Made by a program: the position numbers and the translations under genes. The notes beneath the pieces are model-generated. The model worked only from the letters and a program-made list of their open reading frames with translations, was not told the DNA's origin and ran no database searches. From NCBI GenBank assembly GCA_964510575.1, contig CAZECN010000008.1, positions 27,982-91,981 on the forward strand: a stretch of 64,000 bases of DNA, given 5' to 3'. Origin of the DNA: CALKYB01 sp964510575 (GTDB taxonomy: Bacteria; Bdellovibrionota_C; UBA2361; SZUA-149; CALKYB01). Below, one piece after another: positions 36,177-44,960 of this stretch. Each line of letters begins with the position of its first letter. Position 1 is the stretch's first letter.

Positions 36177-36377
36177 CTAACCGTACATTCTACGGTTTCT
36201 TTGGGTATCCTTTTTTCTCTTCTTGTAAGATTCTTTTGCTTTACGCTTTCGTTTTTCCGAGGGCTTCTCGTAAAAACGGCGGGCCTTAAGCTCTTTGAAA
36301 ACTCCTTCACGGATGAGCTTGCGCTTTAACACCCTCATCGCTTTTTCAAGGTTTTGGTTTACAAAGATCTTAGTCAT
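36177..36377 (-). CDS. rpsU: 30S ribosomal protein bS21
   Basis: This 66-residue strongly basic protein starts MTKIFVNQNLEKAMRVLKRK and carries GVFKELKARRFYEKPSEKRKRK, a standard bS21. It binds the small subunit near the anti-Shine-Dalgarno region and affects initiation. It is a single gene upstream of lptF on the same strand, separated by 112 nt, and is not grouped here with dnaG or rpoD as in many proteobacteria. Confidence 0.93.
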   Translation of the reverse strand: MTKIFVNQNLEKAMRVLKRKLIREGVFKELKARRFYEKPSEKRKRKAKESYKKRKKDTQRNRRMYG

Positions 36378-36605
36378 TTAACCACTTCCTTCAGTGTAGT
36401 CTTCGATTATCAATGGGAGCTTAGTTCTCTAAGAGCAGACTCCCTAAAAGTCGAGCCATTCTCTATATTTTTGACAAAAAGGCAAGACTTTGAGTTTTCA
36501 GCACTAAAACAGTGTCGAAAACATAAGCCTAGACCTTACAAAACCCTGACAGGGTGGTAATCAGGTGCTAGATCCTAAAACTAAACAGTCTTACTTTGGA
36601 GTGCT

Positions 36606-36980
36606 ATGTCGGATAAGAACGAAGCGGAGCAGAAGCTAAGAGATTTGGGTCAAATTCTGGACATGCTCGAGGTAGTTTTCAGAAATGGAACCGAGCAAAA
36701 TCTTGGTATGTCTCGTGGTGGAGTGGTTCAAAACATCGAGCGTTGCCGAGAGCTTTTGGAGGGTGCCCTTGACACTTCCTCCTTGTCAGCCGGATCGGAA
36801 GTGACTGTGCAATACAGTGAAGAGCCGGAGAAAAAAGTCCGTGAACTCAATATTAAAACACTTATGCAGGATACAGCAGTCACCCAGCCTGTAGTTGATG
36901 GCGCTGCAGAAGATAATAAAAAGGAAGGAATATCTAGCAGAATAAGGATTTTGCCTAGAGTGCGAATGTTCGATGACTAG
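36606..36980 (+). CDS. hypothetical protein, 124 aa
   Basis: I do not recognise a family. It is soluble and acidic-basic mixed, with an N-terminal helical segment (EAEQKLRDLGQILDMLEVVF, 5-24), a Ser/Gly-rich middle and a basic tail (SSRIRILPRVRMFDD). GGAG lies four bases before the ATG. The end overlaps the TPR lipoprotein start by 8 nt (ATGACTAG), so it is translated with that gene and may act with it at the envelope, although it has no export signal. Confidence 0.6.
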   Translation: MSDKNEAEQKLRDLGQILDMLEVVFRNGTEQNLGMSRGGVVQNIERCRELLEGALDTSSLSAGSEVTVQYSEEPEKKVRELNIKTLMQDTAVTQPVVDGAAEDNKKEGISSRIRILPRVRMFDD

Positions 36981-38802
36981 TTTGAATACAAAGTTACGCT
37001 TAAAGCCCCAGTTTGAGAGCCATCTAAAACTGGCAATTGTCCTGTCTCTTCTACTTTTCCTGTGTTCTTGTTCATCAATTAATAGAAAAGACCCTGAGGC
37101 CGATCCTGGTAAGGTTTATCAAGGTTCTTTGCTTAGAGAACAGCTCGCTAGGAATGATGCGGGAATGAACAAGGTTCCTGAGTATGCAGAGGGATACTAT
37201 AACTTCATGTTGGGTGAGCTCGCTCTTAAAGAGAATTCCCTAGAGGAGGCACTGGATCACTTTGAGGAAGCATCTGAATTAGAGAGTGAGCCTGCTACAG
37301 CGTTACGCAAGCGTCTTGCTCAACTCTACCTTCAGCAAGGAGAGATTAAAGATGCAGAAGAGGAATTGGCTGCCGGCTTAACTAATGATGTAGACGACAA
37401 TGAGTATCTTCAGCTTTATGCGGGAATTTTAGCCAATCAAAAAAAATACCCTGAGGCTGTTAGCCTCTATAGAAGAATAATTAAAAATGCTCCACCAGCA
37501 GAAGAATACACTCTTATTCTCATTGCCAATACATATGAACAGCAGGGAGATCTTCCTGGAGCTAGGACCGTTCTCAACGAGCTGATCGGAAAAAAGTCTA
37601 GCTCAGTATTTGGCCATTACTACCGAGCTAGAGTTAATGAGGCTCTGGGACAAGCGGGTAGCGCGCGAGCTGACTACAAGAAATCAATTTCGCTAGGAGG
37701 CTCCACAGGAGTTCGCTACGACTATGCCAGATTCCTAGCTGGCCAGAATGATATGGTTGAGGCGAAGGAAATCCTTACAGGATTGATTGCGTCGAATCCT
37801 TCTGACCTCAAGAGTCGAGGATTGATGGCAAAAATGCTTTTGAAAGAGAATAAAGTTGATGAAGCACTTGAAGAGTTTGAACAACTCAGCGCGAGAGAGG
37901 ATGATCCTAGTGAAACTCGGCTGAAAATTGCGATTATCAAAATTGAAAAAGGTGATTTTGTAGGTGCCGAGGCCGAGCTTCGTCTGATCTTAGGGGAGAA
38001 TGAAGATAATGCAGCAGCCCGTTATTACCTTGGTAGTACACTTGCTAAGCTATCTAGAGCTGAAGAATCTGTTGATGCTTTAATGGAGATAGAAGACTCT
38101 AGTCCTTATTTTAATCCGGCTAGAGTGTTGGCTGCGGTGATGCTGAAAAATTTGGGGGAGAATAAAAAAGGGGCTAGGGCTTTGGCTCCGGCTCTCGAAG
38201 GATCAAAAGCCCCCTTGAAACACCTTAGTTTTTTAGCGAGTTTGCAGAAAGATGCAGGCGATGTTGATGCGGCAAGTGAAACCTTAGAGAGAATTATCGC
38301 TCGGGACCCAGAGAACCCTAATCACCACTTTACCTTAGGAGTGTTTTTGGATCAGGCAGGTAAGGCTGAGAAAGGTGAGAAGTCTATTCGAAAAGCAATC
38401 GCTCTGAACCCAAAGAATGCAGATGCACTTAACTACCTAGGCTACGCCATGGCGGATAGAGGCGAAGATTTGGAAGGCGCTTTGGATTTAATCAAGAGAG
38501 CAGTCGAGTTGCAACCTGATAGCGGCTATTTTATTGATAGCTTAGGTTGGGTTTATTACAAGATGGGGCGACTTGATGAGGCTTACACTCAACTTAGTCG
38601 AGCCGCAGAACTCGTTCCAAGCGACGCGGTTATACTAGAGCATTATGCTATTGTTCAAAATGCAACCGGTAGAAAAAGAGAGGCATTGCAGACTTTATTT
38701 CGAGCTAGAGAGTTTAGTGGTGAATCCTCTGAAGAAGGGGTTGAGGAAAGAATTGAGAAGCTAATTGAGAAGCTAGAAACTGAGTTTGATTCCAGTCGTT
38801 AG
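36973..38802 (+). CDS. TPR-repeat lipoprotein, 609 aa
   Basis: This predicted lipoprotein has an extended N-terminus, then a hydrophobic stretch (20-32) and the lipobox L-C-S-C with the lipidated Cys at about 33. From residue 60 to the end it is built of tandem TPR helices, for example YNFMLGELALKENSLEEALDHFEEA, NPKNADALNYLGYAMADRG and GYFIDSLGWVYYKMGRLDEAYTQL. TPR lipoproteins scaffold envelope complexes. Its neighbours, a coupled 124-residue gene and a LolB-like lipoprotein, suggest an outer-membrane lipoprotein or assembly role, which is inference only. Confidence 0.85.
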   Translation: MTSLNTKLRLKPQFESHLKLAIVLSLLLFLCSCSSINRKDPEADPGKVYQGSLLREQLARNDAGMNKVPEYAEGYYNFMLGELALKENSLEEALDHFEEASELESEPATALRKRLAQLYLQQGEIKDAEEELAAGLTNDVDDNEYLQLYAGILANQKKYPEAVSLYRRIIKNAPPAEEYTLILIANTYEQQGDLPGARTVLNELIGKKSSSVFGHYYRARVNEALGQAGSARADYKKSISLGGSTGVRYDYARFLAGQNDMVEAKEILTGLIASNPSDLKSRGLMAKMLLKENKVDEALEEFEQLSAREDDPSETRLKIAIIKIEKGDFVGAEAELRLILGENEDNAAARYYLGSTLAKLSRAEESVDALMEIEDSSPYFNPARVLAAVMLKNLGENKKGARALAPALEGSKAPLKHLSFLASLQKDAGDVDAASETLERIIARDPENPNHHFTLGVFLDQAGKAEKGEKSIRKAIALNPKNADALNYLGYAMADRGEDLEGALDLIKRAVELQPDSGYFIDSLGWVYYKMGRLDEAYTQLSRAAELVPSDAVILEHYAIVQNATGRKREALQTLFRAREFSGESSEEGVEERIEKLIEKLETEFDSSR

Positions 38803-38833
38803 GGTAGTTTTGTCGGACTAAACATTTCTTTTT

Positions 38834-39667
38834 ATGAAAGAGCGAACCTATTATTTTATATTTACACTTCTTTTCCTCCAAGCTTGTTCTGTCTCAGGAC
38901 CCAAAATGCCAAGCCTTAGGAAATTTCGAGCAGTTGGCCCAGAAAAGTCTCAGGTGAAAATGAATGAACTTCTCAGTGAGAGAGCTGAGGTTCGAGCCAT
39001 GCAGTCCTCTATTAAACTGGAGGCCAGGAAGGCTGTTTTTGAAAAAAGGTTTAATTTGGCGCTGGCCGTAGATCAATCCAATAGATTGAGGCTTGAACTT
39101 TTCCCTTCAAACCTGGCTACTCCAGCTCTACTTGCTGCAGTCAACGGGGAGCAATTGACAGTAATTGATAGAACACAAAAAAAGGCATGGTCCGGCGATT
39201 TAAGCGATGAGTTAGTTGAAGAAATGACTGGTATCCCAATTAATTCCTCTCAAATGTTCTCCTGGCTTTCTGGTTCAGTTCCTTTTGTTTCTGTTCGGGA
39301 AGGCTTAGAGCGTTATACTTATATGGAAGAAAAAGATGGCCACAGGTCTCTTTTGATTTTGAGAGATAGTAAAGGCTTTGAGTATGTTTTGCTCTTTAAG
39401 AAAGTTTTTGGTCGGATAGAGTTAGATCAGGTTGAACTCTCTTTTAAAGGAAAAAGAAAGTCTTTTACTACTTATGATAGGGAAGAAACTACAGGCCTTT
39501 TGCAAGGCTTAAAGCTTTGGTTGCTCGAGGATGGGACTGAGATTGATCTCCGATATACCGACCTATTGATAAATCCTTTTTGGCCAGAGGGAACAACCGA
39601 GAAGTTATTTAGTTTGAGAGTGCCTAGGAGCTTTCAACAGCGACCGGTTTCAGAGCTACTTAACTAG
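38834..39667 (+). CDS. LolB-like / DUF4292-like outer-membrane lipoprotein
   Basis: This 277-residue lipoprotein has a short signal peptide and the lipobox LQAC (Cys 18). The mature part alternates beta strands (LALAVDQSNRLRLELFPSN, GEQLTVIDRTQKKAWSG, FEYVLLFKKVFGRIELDQVELSF), like the open half-barrel of LolA/LolB lipoprotein carriers and DUF4292 proteins. It follows the TPR lipoprotein after 31 nt, probably in the same operon. A role in receiving lipoproteins at the outer membrane fits, but the sequence match is weak and remote. Confidence 0.6.
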   Translation: MKERTYYFIFTLLFLQACSVSGPKMPSLRKFRAVGPEKSQVKMNELLSERAEVRAMQSSIKLEARKAVFEKRFNLALAVDQSNRLRLELFPSNLATPALLAAVNGEQLTVIDRTQKKAWSGDLSDELVEEMTGIPINSSQMFSWLSGSVPFVSVREGLERYTYMEEKDGHRSLLILRDSKGFEYVLLFKKVFGRIELDQVELSFKGKRKSFTTYDREETTGLLQGLKLWLLEDGTEIDLRYTDLLINPFWPEGTTEKLFSLRVPRSFQQRPVSELLN

Positions 39668-41370
39668 TCTTCCCTTTCTTCGAGAGAGATTGCACCAGCC
39701 GCTATCGACTTTGCAGCGACTGTAAAGTTTAAGAGGTAGATCAGAAAAATAAGAAGGAAGCTAACGATTATATAGTTTTTTTCTCCTAAGGATGTGCGAA
39801 GTAGCTCTACCTCTGTCAGTGCTATTATTGGAGCAGCGAGTATTTCGTTGGCAAAAAGCAGAGCGAAGCTAGAAGCCATAAATATTAGACTTCCTACCCC
39901 TGAAGATATTTGATTAGAGTTGTCCCAGTCGAACTTTGCATAGATCCCACCAATACCTACAGCCATGCCTATAATACCCACTGCCAATGCTAGTGATACA
40001 AAGGCAGAAAGAATCACAGCTTCAGGTCTGAGGTGAATAGCCATGGCTCCTGAGATCATTAGAGTTACTCCAACGACGGTCATTGGAAGTAGCCAGACCA
40101 AGAATTTTCGAGAGACTAAGCCTTTGATGCTAAGGGGAGTAAAGCGGACTAGGCACCAGCTTTTTCCTTCCATACTAATTGCCGGATAAGCAAACCTAGT
40201 GGCAATAGCTGAAACCACACACCCACTTAGCAAAATGTTGGAGCAACCAAGGATAGCCCTCCACCAATCTGCAGTTTCTGGGTTAAGATGCCCGGCATTT
40301 TTCAATGATTTAAAGTTATAAAGATAGATTAAAGTTAATAGTAGAAGCATTAAAAGTTGCATACTCTGAGCAGTGTCTCTTAAAACTAATCTGAAATCTT
40401 TGTAAAGTAAGGCTCTGAATTGTGGATTGACTGGAAAAAAAGTTCTGATTAGTGAAGCGAAGCGTTTGCGGTCTGACCCACCTTGCTGAATGTTAGAGTT
40501 GGCCATTGACCAACCTCGAAAGTGAAGATTATTTAGAAGAAAGTAACAAACCAGAGTTAGAATTGATGTAAGTCCAAACAAGGTAAGGCTAGGGGTAGTA
40601 GCTTTGACCAGTCTATTTTCCATAAATGAAACAACGACATCCTTGTATTGATGGTGAGGGAGCCAGGTGGGTGTTGGATCATCTAGTTTCTCAATTACTT
40701 GCAGCGCCTTGTCGGTGTCTTCCTGGGCTTGGAGTGTGCTCATGTCCTCAGAAAGAGTTCTACCTGCGAGGTAAAAAAGAATGGACATTAAACTAAGAAT
40801 AATCGCGAAAAATTCCTTAATTCTTGCTGCTGGAATGATGTTAACCAGCAGAGTGGCAATGACCACTGAAAATAGGCAAGGGATTAGAATAAACGGAATC
40901 AAAAGTGCACAGCCAACTACTAAGAACCAAATGTCTAGTTGATAGACTGTTTGAATGGCTAGTAGGCAAGGGAGCATCATAAGCAAAAGCATCCACCCAG
41001 ACTGAAAGGCAACTGCAATTGTCCTGGCTCCCAAAAAACGCCAGTTGGAGATTGGTAAGGCTAAGTAAAATTCTAGATCACTTGATGTGTAGAATTTTCC
41101 TATCGCCCCCATAAAACTTGAAAACTGCAAGAGGATGAATAAGAAAAGCAGAGTTAAGCCAATGACTTTACCACTCATTCCAGGGATTATGTCTTCGAAC
41201 TTCAGGAAAGTCTGAAGACCGTTCACAGCAAAGAGGTAGATTCCAATCATTGCTCCGACTAGAACCAAGGCCACTACTAATTCTCTGACTAGACCGTAGG
41301 TGTCTTCACGCTTCTCAAGAACAGCATTCTTGAAGGATAGAATCGCAGGTCTGAGAAGTACTGCTGGCAC
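39664..41370 (-). CDS. ABC transporter permease / exporter membrane protein, 568 aa
   Basis: This large polytopic membrane protein has roughly twelve to fourteen hydrophobic segments and almost no soluble domain. It contains FYTSSDLEFYLALPISNWRFLGARTI, a loop typical of ABC-2-type export permeases described as putative ABC exporters. It begins 5 nt after the stop of the ABC ATPase on the same strand, so the two form one transporter. The substrate is unknown; the third operon member is a membrane-anchored periplasmic protein. It overlaps the convergent lipoprotein gene by 4 nt. Confidence 0.78.
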   Translation of the reverse strand: MPAVLLRPAILSFKNAVLEKREDTYGLVRELVVALVLVGAMIGIYLFAVNGLQTFLKFEDIIPGMSGKVIGLTLLFLFILLQFSSFMGAIGKFYTSSDLEFYLALPISNWRFLGARTIAVAFQSGWMLLLMMLPCLLAIQTVYQLDIWFLVVGCALLIPFILIPCLFSVVIATLLVNIIPAARIKEFFAIILSLMSILFYLAGRTLSEDMSTLQAQEDTDKALQVIEKLDDPTPTWLPHHQYKDVVVSFMENRLVKATTPSLTLFGLTSILTLVCYFLLNNLHFRGWSMANSNIQQGGSDRKRFASLIRTFFPVNPQFRALLYKDFRLVLRDTAQSMQLLMLLLLTLIYLYNFKSLKNAGHLNPETADWWRAILGCSNILLSGCVVSAIATRFAYPAISMEGKSWCLVRFTPLSIKGLVSRKFLVWLLPMTVVGVTLMISGAMAIHLRPEAVILSAFVSLALAVGIIGMAVGIGGIYAKFDWDNSNQISSGVGSLIFMASSFALLFANEILAAPIIALTEVELLRTSLGEKNYIIVSFLLIFLIYLLNFTVAAKSIAAGAISLEERED

Positions 41371-41375
41371 AGCTC

Positions 41376-42146
41376 TTACTCCTGTAATTCTGCTTTTAGT
41401 TGCTCCGGAATTTGTTCTTCATCAGCCTCGGCAATTATATCTAAGAAGACATTTTCAAGTCCTGAAGTTCCCGATTGTGCTTGAGAATAGAGATCGTCCA
41501 AGCTTCCGTGAGCAACAATTTCCCCATTCTTAATTATGGCTAGTTTGTCAGCAACTTCCTCGGCAACTGAAAGAGAGTGAGTTGACATGAAAATTGTTAG
41601 CCCCTCGGAGGCTCTTTTTCTAAAAGTGTCTTTTAAGAGTTTGGCACCTTTTGGGTCAAGACCTACCATTGGCTCATCAACTACTAAAAGTTTTGGATCG
41701 TGAACTTGAGAGGCGCACATTAAAAGCCTTTGCTTCATGCCGTGGGAATAACCATCAACTAGGTCATTCTGTTTGCTTGTAAGACCGTAATGTTCAAGTA
41801 AGTCGGAAATTCTTTGCTCCGATGTGTCATGAGGAACTTTGTAAAGATCTGCCATGAACTTTAGAAACTCGTACCCGGTCAACTTTCCATAAATGTAGGG
41901 GCGGTCAGGAATTACACCCATCAGAAACTTTGCTTCTATCGGATTTTCGCTAATGTCGTAGCCGCCAATGCTGACCGAACCTGATGTGGGTTTAAGGACA
42001 CCGGTCATCATTTTGATGGTAGTTGTTTTCCCGGCACCATTGGTTCCCAGAAAGGCAAATATTGTTCCCGGTTCAACTTCTAAATTAATATCGTTTACGG
42101 CTTTGAAATCGCCAAAACTTTTCGACAGGTTTTTTATTTCAATCAT
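41376..42146 (-). CDS. ABC transporter ATP-binding protein
   Basis: This 256-residue ATPase has Walker A GTNGAGKTTT (34-43), the Q-loop region around 80, the signature DGYSHGMKQRLLM (a variant of LSGGQ seen in ABC-2/DrrA-type exporters) and Walker B LLVVDEPMVGLDP. The C-terminal 35 residues, after LENVFLDII, are acidic. It energises the adjacent 568-residue permease. Both neighbours lie within 5 nt, so the three genes are one operon on the minus strand. Confidence 0.92.
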   Translation of the reverse strand: MIEIKNLSKSFGDFKAVNDINLEVEPGTIFAFLGTNGAGKTTTIKMMTGVLKPTSGSVSIGGYDISENPIEAKFLMGVIPDRPYIYGKLTGYEFLKFMADLYKVPHDTSEQRISDLLEHYGLTSKQNDLVDGYSHGMKQRLLMCASQVHDPKLLVVDEPMVGLDPKGAKLLKDTFRKRASEGLTIFMSTHSLSVAEEVADKLAIIKNGEIVAHGSLDDLYSQAQSGTSGLENVFLDIIAEADEEQIPEQLKAELQE

Positions 42147-42150
42147 GCTT

Positions 42151-42927
42151 TTAGTTGTTGAGTAGTGTTTTCATTAATAAATCTCTAATCTGAGGTGAGA
42201 CCCCAGAGACAATGTCAGTAAGAGGCAAGCCTTCAAGATTTTCTGGTTTGCATTCTATCAAGCTGCTTTCTTCTACTTCTTGGACCTCAATCCCTATTAA
42301 TTCTTTAATTTGTGAATCAGTGAGGTTTGGGAAACTTGAAGTGCTAGATTTTCCGGCACTGCGAAGAGCAAACTTATCCCCTTCCATTTCTTGGAGATAG
42401 GGGATGCCAGGTTGATCTAATGTAAACTCTTTCTCTAACGCTTCAGACTTTACTTTCGCCGAGAGTTTGCCAATCCGGCCAGGAATGTTTCTTACCTTCA
42501 GAGAGGCAGAAAGGTAGTGGAGATCAAACTTAAAAGTCTCCAAGTAACTTGAACTGGAAAAAATTGAAGTAGAACTGATAATTACTTTATTCTGACCATC
42601 ACTAGCAGCCAGAGGAACCTCTCCATTGATTTTAAGCCGATAGCCACTCCCCACGGATTGAAGATCGGTTGTTAGCCAACTGAAACAACCTTTTTTGCCT
42701 CTTGTCATGAAGACACCCCAATACTGCTTTCCCAATTTTAGCTGGGTAGCATCCGCTGAGGCTCTATGGAGCTCAGACTTTTGTAGAGCTTTCACGCCGT
42801 TTCCAAAGAGCAAAACTGAGAGAATTAGAACTAGAAAGGCAATCGCTCGCTTGCTCTGCCTCCGCGTGCGAATGTAATCAGGTATAGCTACTTGATTAGA
42901 TGAGCTATTTTTTCTGTTTGAAGACAT
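42151..42927 (-). CDS. hypothetical membrane-anchored protein of the ABC operon, 258 aa
   Basis: No family is recognised. A basic cytoplasmic N-terminus (RTRRQSKRA) precedes one hydrophobic segment at about 27-47. The rest (50-258) is polar, beta-rich and predicted periplasmic, with a pair of Cys residues (about 91 and 238) that could form a disulfide. It is the first gene of the operon with the ABC ATPase and permease, 4 nt upstream of the ATPase, so it may be a substrate-delivery or regulatory partner of that exporter. Confidence 0.6.
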   Translation of the reverse strand: MSSNRKNSSSNQVAIPDYIRTRRQSKRAIAFLVLILSVLLFGNGVKALQKSELHRASADATQLKLGKQYWGVFMTRGKKGCFSWLTTDLQSVGSGYRLKINGEVPLAASDGQNKVIISSTSIFSSSSYLETFKFDLHYLSASLKVRNIPGRIGKLSAKVKSEALEKEFTLDQPGIPYLQEMEGDKFALRSAGKSSTSSFPNLTDSQIKELIGIEVQEVEESSLIECKPENLEGLPLTDIVSGVSPQIRDLLMKTLLNN

Positions 42928-42987
42928 CCCCTTCTGTTAGGCTCCCTAATTTGGCTTACTTTGATATTCCGCTAATTCAAAAACTCA

Positions 42988-44217
42988 ATGATAGGCTCGA
43001 AATTAGCTAAATTTCCTACCCAAACTCAGTTATTTAGACTCGTTTTCAGCGTTATCGTCTCGTTTTTTCTGCTTTTTTTTCCTATGGAGGAAGTTGTAGC
43101 GGAAGAATACTATGGAATATGGGTAGAGGCTGAGGGGAAAGTTAGACCATTCGATAGTCGAAAGAATTTCGATGAGTATTTAAAGCTGATTCAAGAGCAT
43201 AGTTTTACTGACATATTTTGTCAGATATATCGAGGTGGGCGGAGTTGGTTCCCTTCTAAAATCGCAGACCCCACCCCTTACAATAAAGCCAAGGCGGATG
43301 GAGTGGATCCACTAAGAGAGACTATCGACCTAGCCCATTCCAGAGGTCAGAAAGTTCATGCCTGGGTTAACACTTTGAGAATCGCCCATAACGATAAAGC
43401 TCCAGTGCTAGATATGCTAGGGGAGGATATCGTACTTCAAGACAACCAAGGTAACAGCATTTTACAGTACCCTGGGCATGATAAGGCACCTGGGAAACTA
43501 GCTGGAAGGTACAGGGTTGGAACTCCTGGTATTTGGCTAGATGCTTCTCATAAAAGACTTCGACAATACATGATTGAAGTTGTTCGTGAGATTGTAGCTA
43601 ATTATCCAGACATAGACGGGATACATTTAGATATGGTTCGTTCCCCCCTGCCGATGCTTCAAAGAAAAGGAAGGAATCGCTTACGATTTGGGCATGGAAA
43701 ACACGCCGTTTCCGAGTTCGAGCGTTTAACGGGATCTACTGAAACTAGCGGAAAGGTATGGGAGGATTGGAGGCGCTCTCAAACTAGTCTGCTTGTTATG
43801 CAAATCAAAGAAATGCTTGAAAGGGAAGCTCCGGGCGTAAAACTTACCGCAGCTGTTGTTGGTAAACACAAGCGAGCTATTGATTGGGCCTATCAAGATT
43901 GGCCGACTTGGGTGGAATCGGGAGTGTTAGATTACGTAGTGCCCATGGCGTACACTAAGAAAACCAAAAGTGTTAACGAAATGGCAAAGTTTGCGATGAC
44001 CAAGAGGGGCAATCAGAAAGTTTTAATGGGGCTGGGAGCCTGGCTTCTTCTGGATAAGCCTGAGAAAATGATTAGGCAGATTGAATCCGTGAGAAGAGAG
44101 CAAGTGGACGGGTTTGTATTGTTCTCCTACGCCAACCTGCAAAACCCAAAAGGACGGAAAATGCTCCGTGCTTTAGAGTCTCACTTCGTGGTTGAACCTG
44201 AGGCTGTCGAGAATTAG
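42988..44217 (+). CDS. family-10-like glycosyl hydrolase (GHL10/YngK type), exported
   Basis: This 409-residue precursor has a long signal sequence (hydrophobic at 20-37, cleavage likely near VVA/EE). The mature protein is a TIM-barrel of the GHL10/DUF187 type: YGIWVEAEGKVRPFDS, FTDIFCQIYRGGRSWFPS, GQKVHAWVNTLRI, DIDGIHLDMVRSP, LTAAVVG and LDYVVPMAYTKKT. Relatives act on peptidoglycan-like or surface glycans, but few are characterised. It diverges from the ABC operon and overlaps a small convergent ORF at its 3' end by 45 nt. Confidence 0.82.
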   Translation: MIGSKLAKFPTQTQLFRLVFSVIVSFFLLFFPMEEVVAEEYYGIWVEAEGKVRPFDSRKNFDEYLKLIQEHSFTDIFCQIYRGGRSWFPSKIADPTPYNKAKADGVDPLRETIDLAHSRGQKVHAWVNTLRIAHNDKAPVLDMLGEDIVLQDNQGNSILQYPGHDKAPGKLAGRYRVGTPGIWLDASHKRLRQYMIEVVREIVANYPDIDGIHLDMVRSPLPMLQRKGRNRLRFGHGKHAVSEFERLTGSTETSGKVWEDWRRSQTSLLVMQIKEMLEREAPGVKLTAAVVGKHKRAIDWAYQDWPTWVESGVLDYVVPMAYTKKTKSVNEMAKFAMTKRGNQKVLMGLGAWLLLDKPEKMIRQIESVRREQVDGFVLFSYANLQNPKGRKMLRALESHFVVEPEAVEN

Positions 44218-44358
44218 CTGAGCGTAAGCGGCTACCTCAGTTTCGTCTTGCTTTTGGTCAGTGCTTTCGCCAATCACATCATGAATTGCGCAGATCAAGT
44301 CACCAATCGTGGTATCAATTCTAACGTCCAAGATTTCTATTTCTGTATATTCCGACAT
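44173..44358 (-). CDS. hypothetical small protein, 61 aa
   Basis: This is a small acidic soluble protein with no recognised family (DTTIGDLICAIHDVIGES, ETEVAAYAQLILDSL), probably two or three helices. AAAGG lies six bases before the ATG, and the codons resemble those of neighbouring genes. Its last 45 nt overlap the convergent GHL10 gene, which lowers confidence. If real, it is a single gene transcribed away from tRNA-Leu. Confidence 0.45.
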   Translation of the reverse strand: MSEYTEIEILDVRIDTTIGDLICAIHDVIGESTDQKQDETEVAAYAQLILDSLRFNHEVRL

Positions 44359-44479
44359 ATTTACCCTTTAATTTGCCAGGTTTATTCTCCAACTCTAGGA
44401 TGACTTCAATGCCGTTTTTAGGTTCTGGGGTGACAAAACTAATACAATCAAGCTCTCTCTGGTCTGGAGAACGATTTTG

Positions 44480-44506
44480 AGGTAGGTTTCCGGCCGGCCA
44501 CTACCT
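44480..44506. repeat. hairpin upstream of tRNA-Leu
   Basis: AGGTAG and CTACCT enclose the GC-rich palindrome CCGGCCGG, 21 nt before the tRNA. It is among the most GC-rich spots in the window. It could form a cruciform or be a leader hairpin on the tRNA transcript. Confidence 0.45.
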
Positions 44507-44527
44507 GGCCATTTGTTCTGTTTTTAT

Positions 44528-44611
44528 GCCGGAGTGGTGGAATTGGTAGACGCGCTGGACTCAAAATCCAGTTCCTTCACGGGAGTGCGAGTTCGATTCT
44601 CGCCTCCGGCA
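44528..44611 (+). tRNA. tRNA-Leu (anticodon CAA)
   Basis: A complete class II tRNA. The acceptor stem GCCGGAG pairs with CTCCGGC. The anticodon stem CTGGA/TCCAG holds the loop CTCAAAA (anticodon CAA, reading UUG). There is a long variable arm, and the T-arm is GCGAG-TTCGATT-CTCGC. The discriminator A is encoded, but CCA is not. It is the only tRNA in the window. Confidence 0.97.
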
Positions 44612-44612
44612 T

Positions 44613-44635
44613 TTAACTTCCTTTCAGGAAGTTAA
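44613..44635 (+). terminator. hairpin terminator after tRNA-Leu
   Basis: TTAACTTCCT pairs perfectly with AGGAAGTTAA (10 bp, 3-nt loop) two bases after the tRNA and is followed by a short TTT. The T-run is weak, but position and stem strength fit the end of the tRNA transcript. Confidence 0.65.
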
Positions 44636-44642
44636 TTTCCGT

Positions 44643-44715
44643 GGGCCGTAGCCTTCTTTCGATTTTACAAACTTCAAAAATTGAACAGGGCGAAGGCCTA
44701 CCTGCCTAGCCTAGA
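44643..44715. repeat. imperfect hairpin downstream of tRNA-Leu
   Basis: GTAGCCTTC (44648-44656) pairs with GAAGGCCTAC (44692-44701) with one bulge, around a loop of about 35 nt. It is the first of three consecutive hairpins after the tRNA. Confidence 0.4.
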
Positions 44716-44726
44716 TAGATCTTCTA

Positions 44727-44877
44727 CCAAACCCTAGACTCTTCTGGTGAGGGCTTTGAGATAAACTTTGCAGATTTCTGACTGCGGAACAAAATTTGCT
44801 AAGCAAATTTATTTTCTTCGTCTTTCGGTTCTCTTCTTCGAGACAATAAAATATCACCAGAAGAGTCCAGGGTTTGG
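44727..44877. repeat. 24-bp inverted repeat enclosing a 103-nt loop
   Basis: The arms at 44727-44750 (beginning CCAAACCCTAGACTCTTC) and 44854-44877 are reverse complements with one mismatch in 24. The loop contains a second perfect hairpin, AAATTTGC-TAA-GCAAATTT (44792-44810). There are no convincing coding frames. This is the longest inverted repeat I see in the window. Confidence 0.75.
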
Positions 44878-44914
44878 ATTGACTGCCGTCGGAGAGATGG
44901 GGATGAACGAAGAG

Positions 44915-44960
44915 CGCGGCCAGTTAATTTCTTTGTTGTCTTTACTCCTAGTTGGCCGCG
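44915..44960. repeat. GC-rich hairpin, third of the post-tRNA cluster
   Basis: CGCGGCCA (44915-44922) and TGGCCGCG (44953-44960) pair perfectly around a 30-nt AT-rich loop. Confidence 0.55.
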
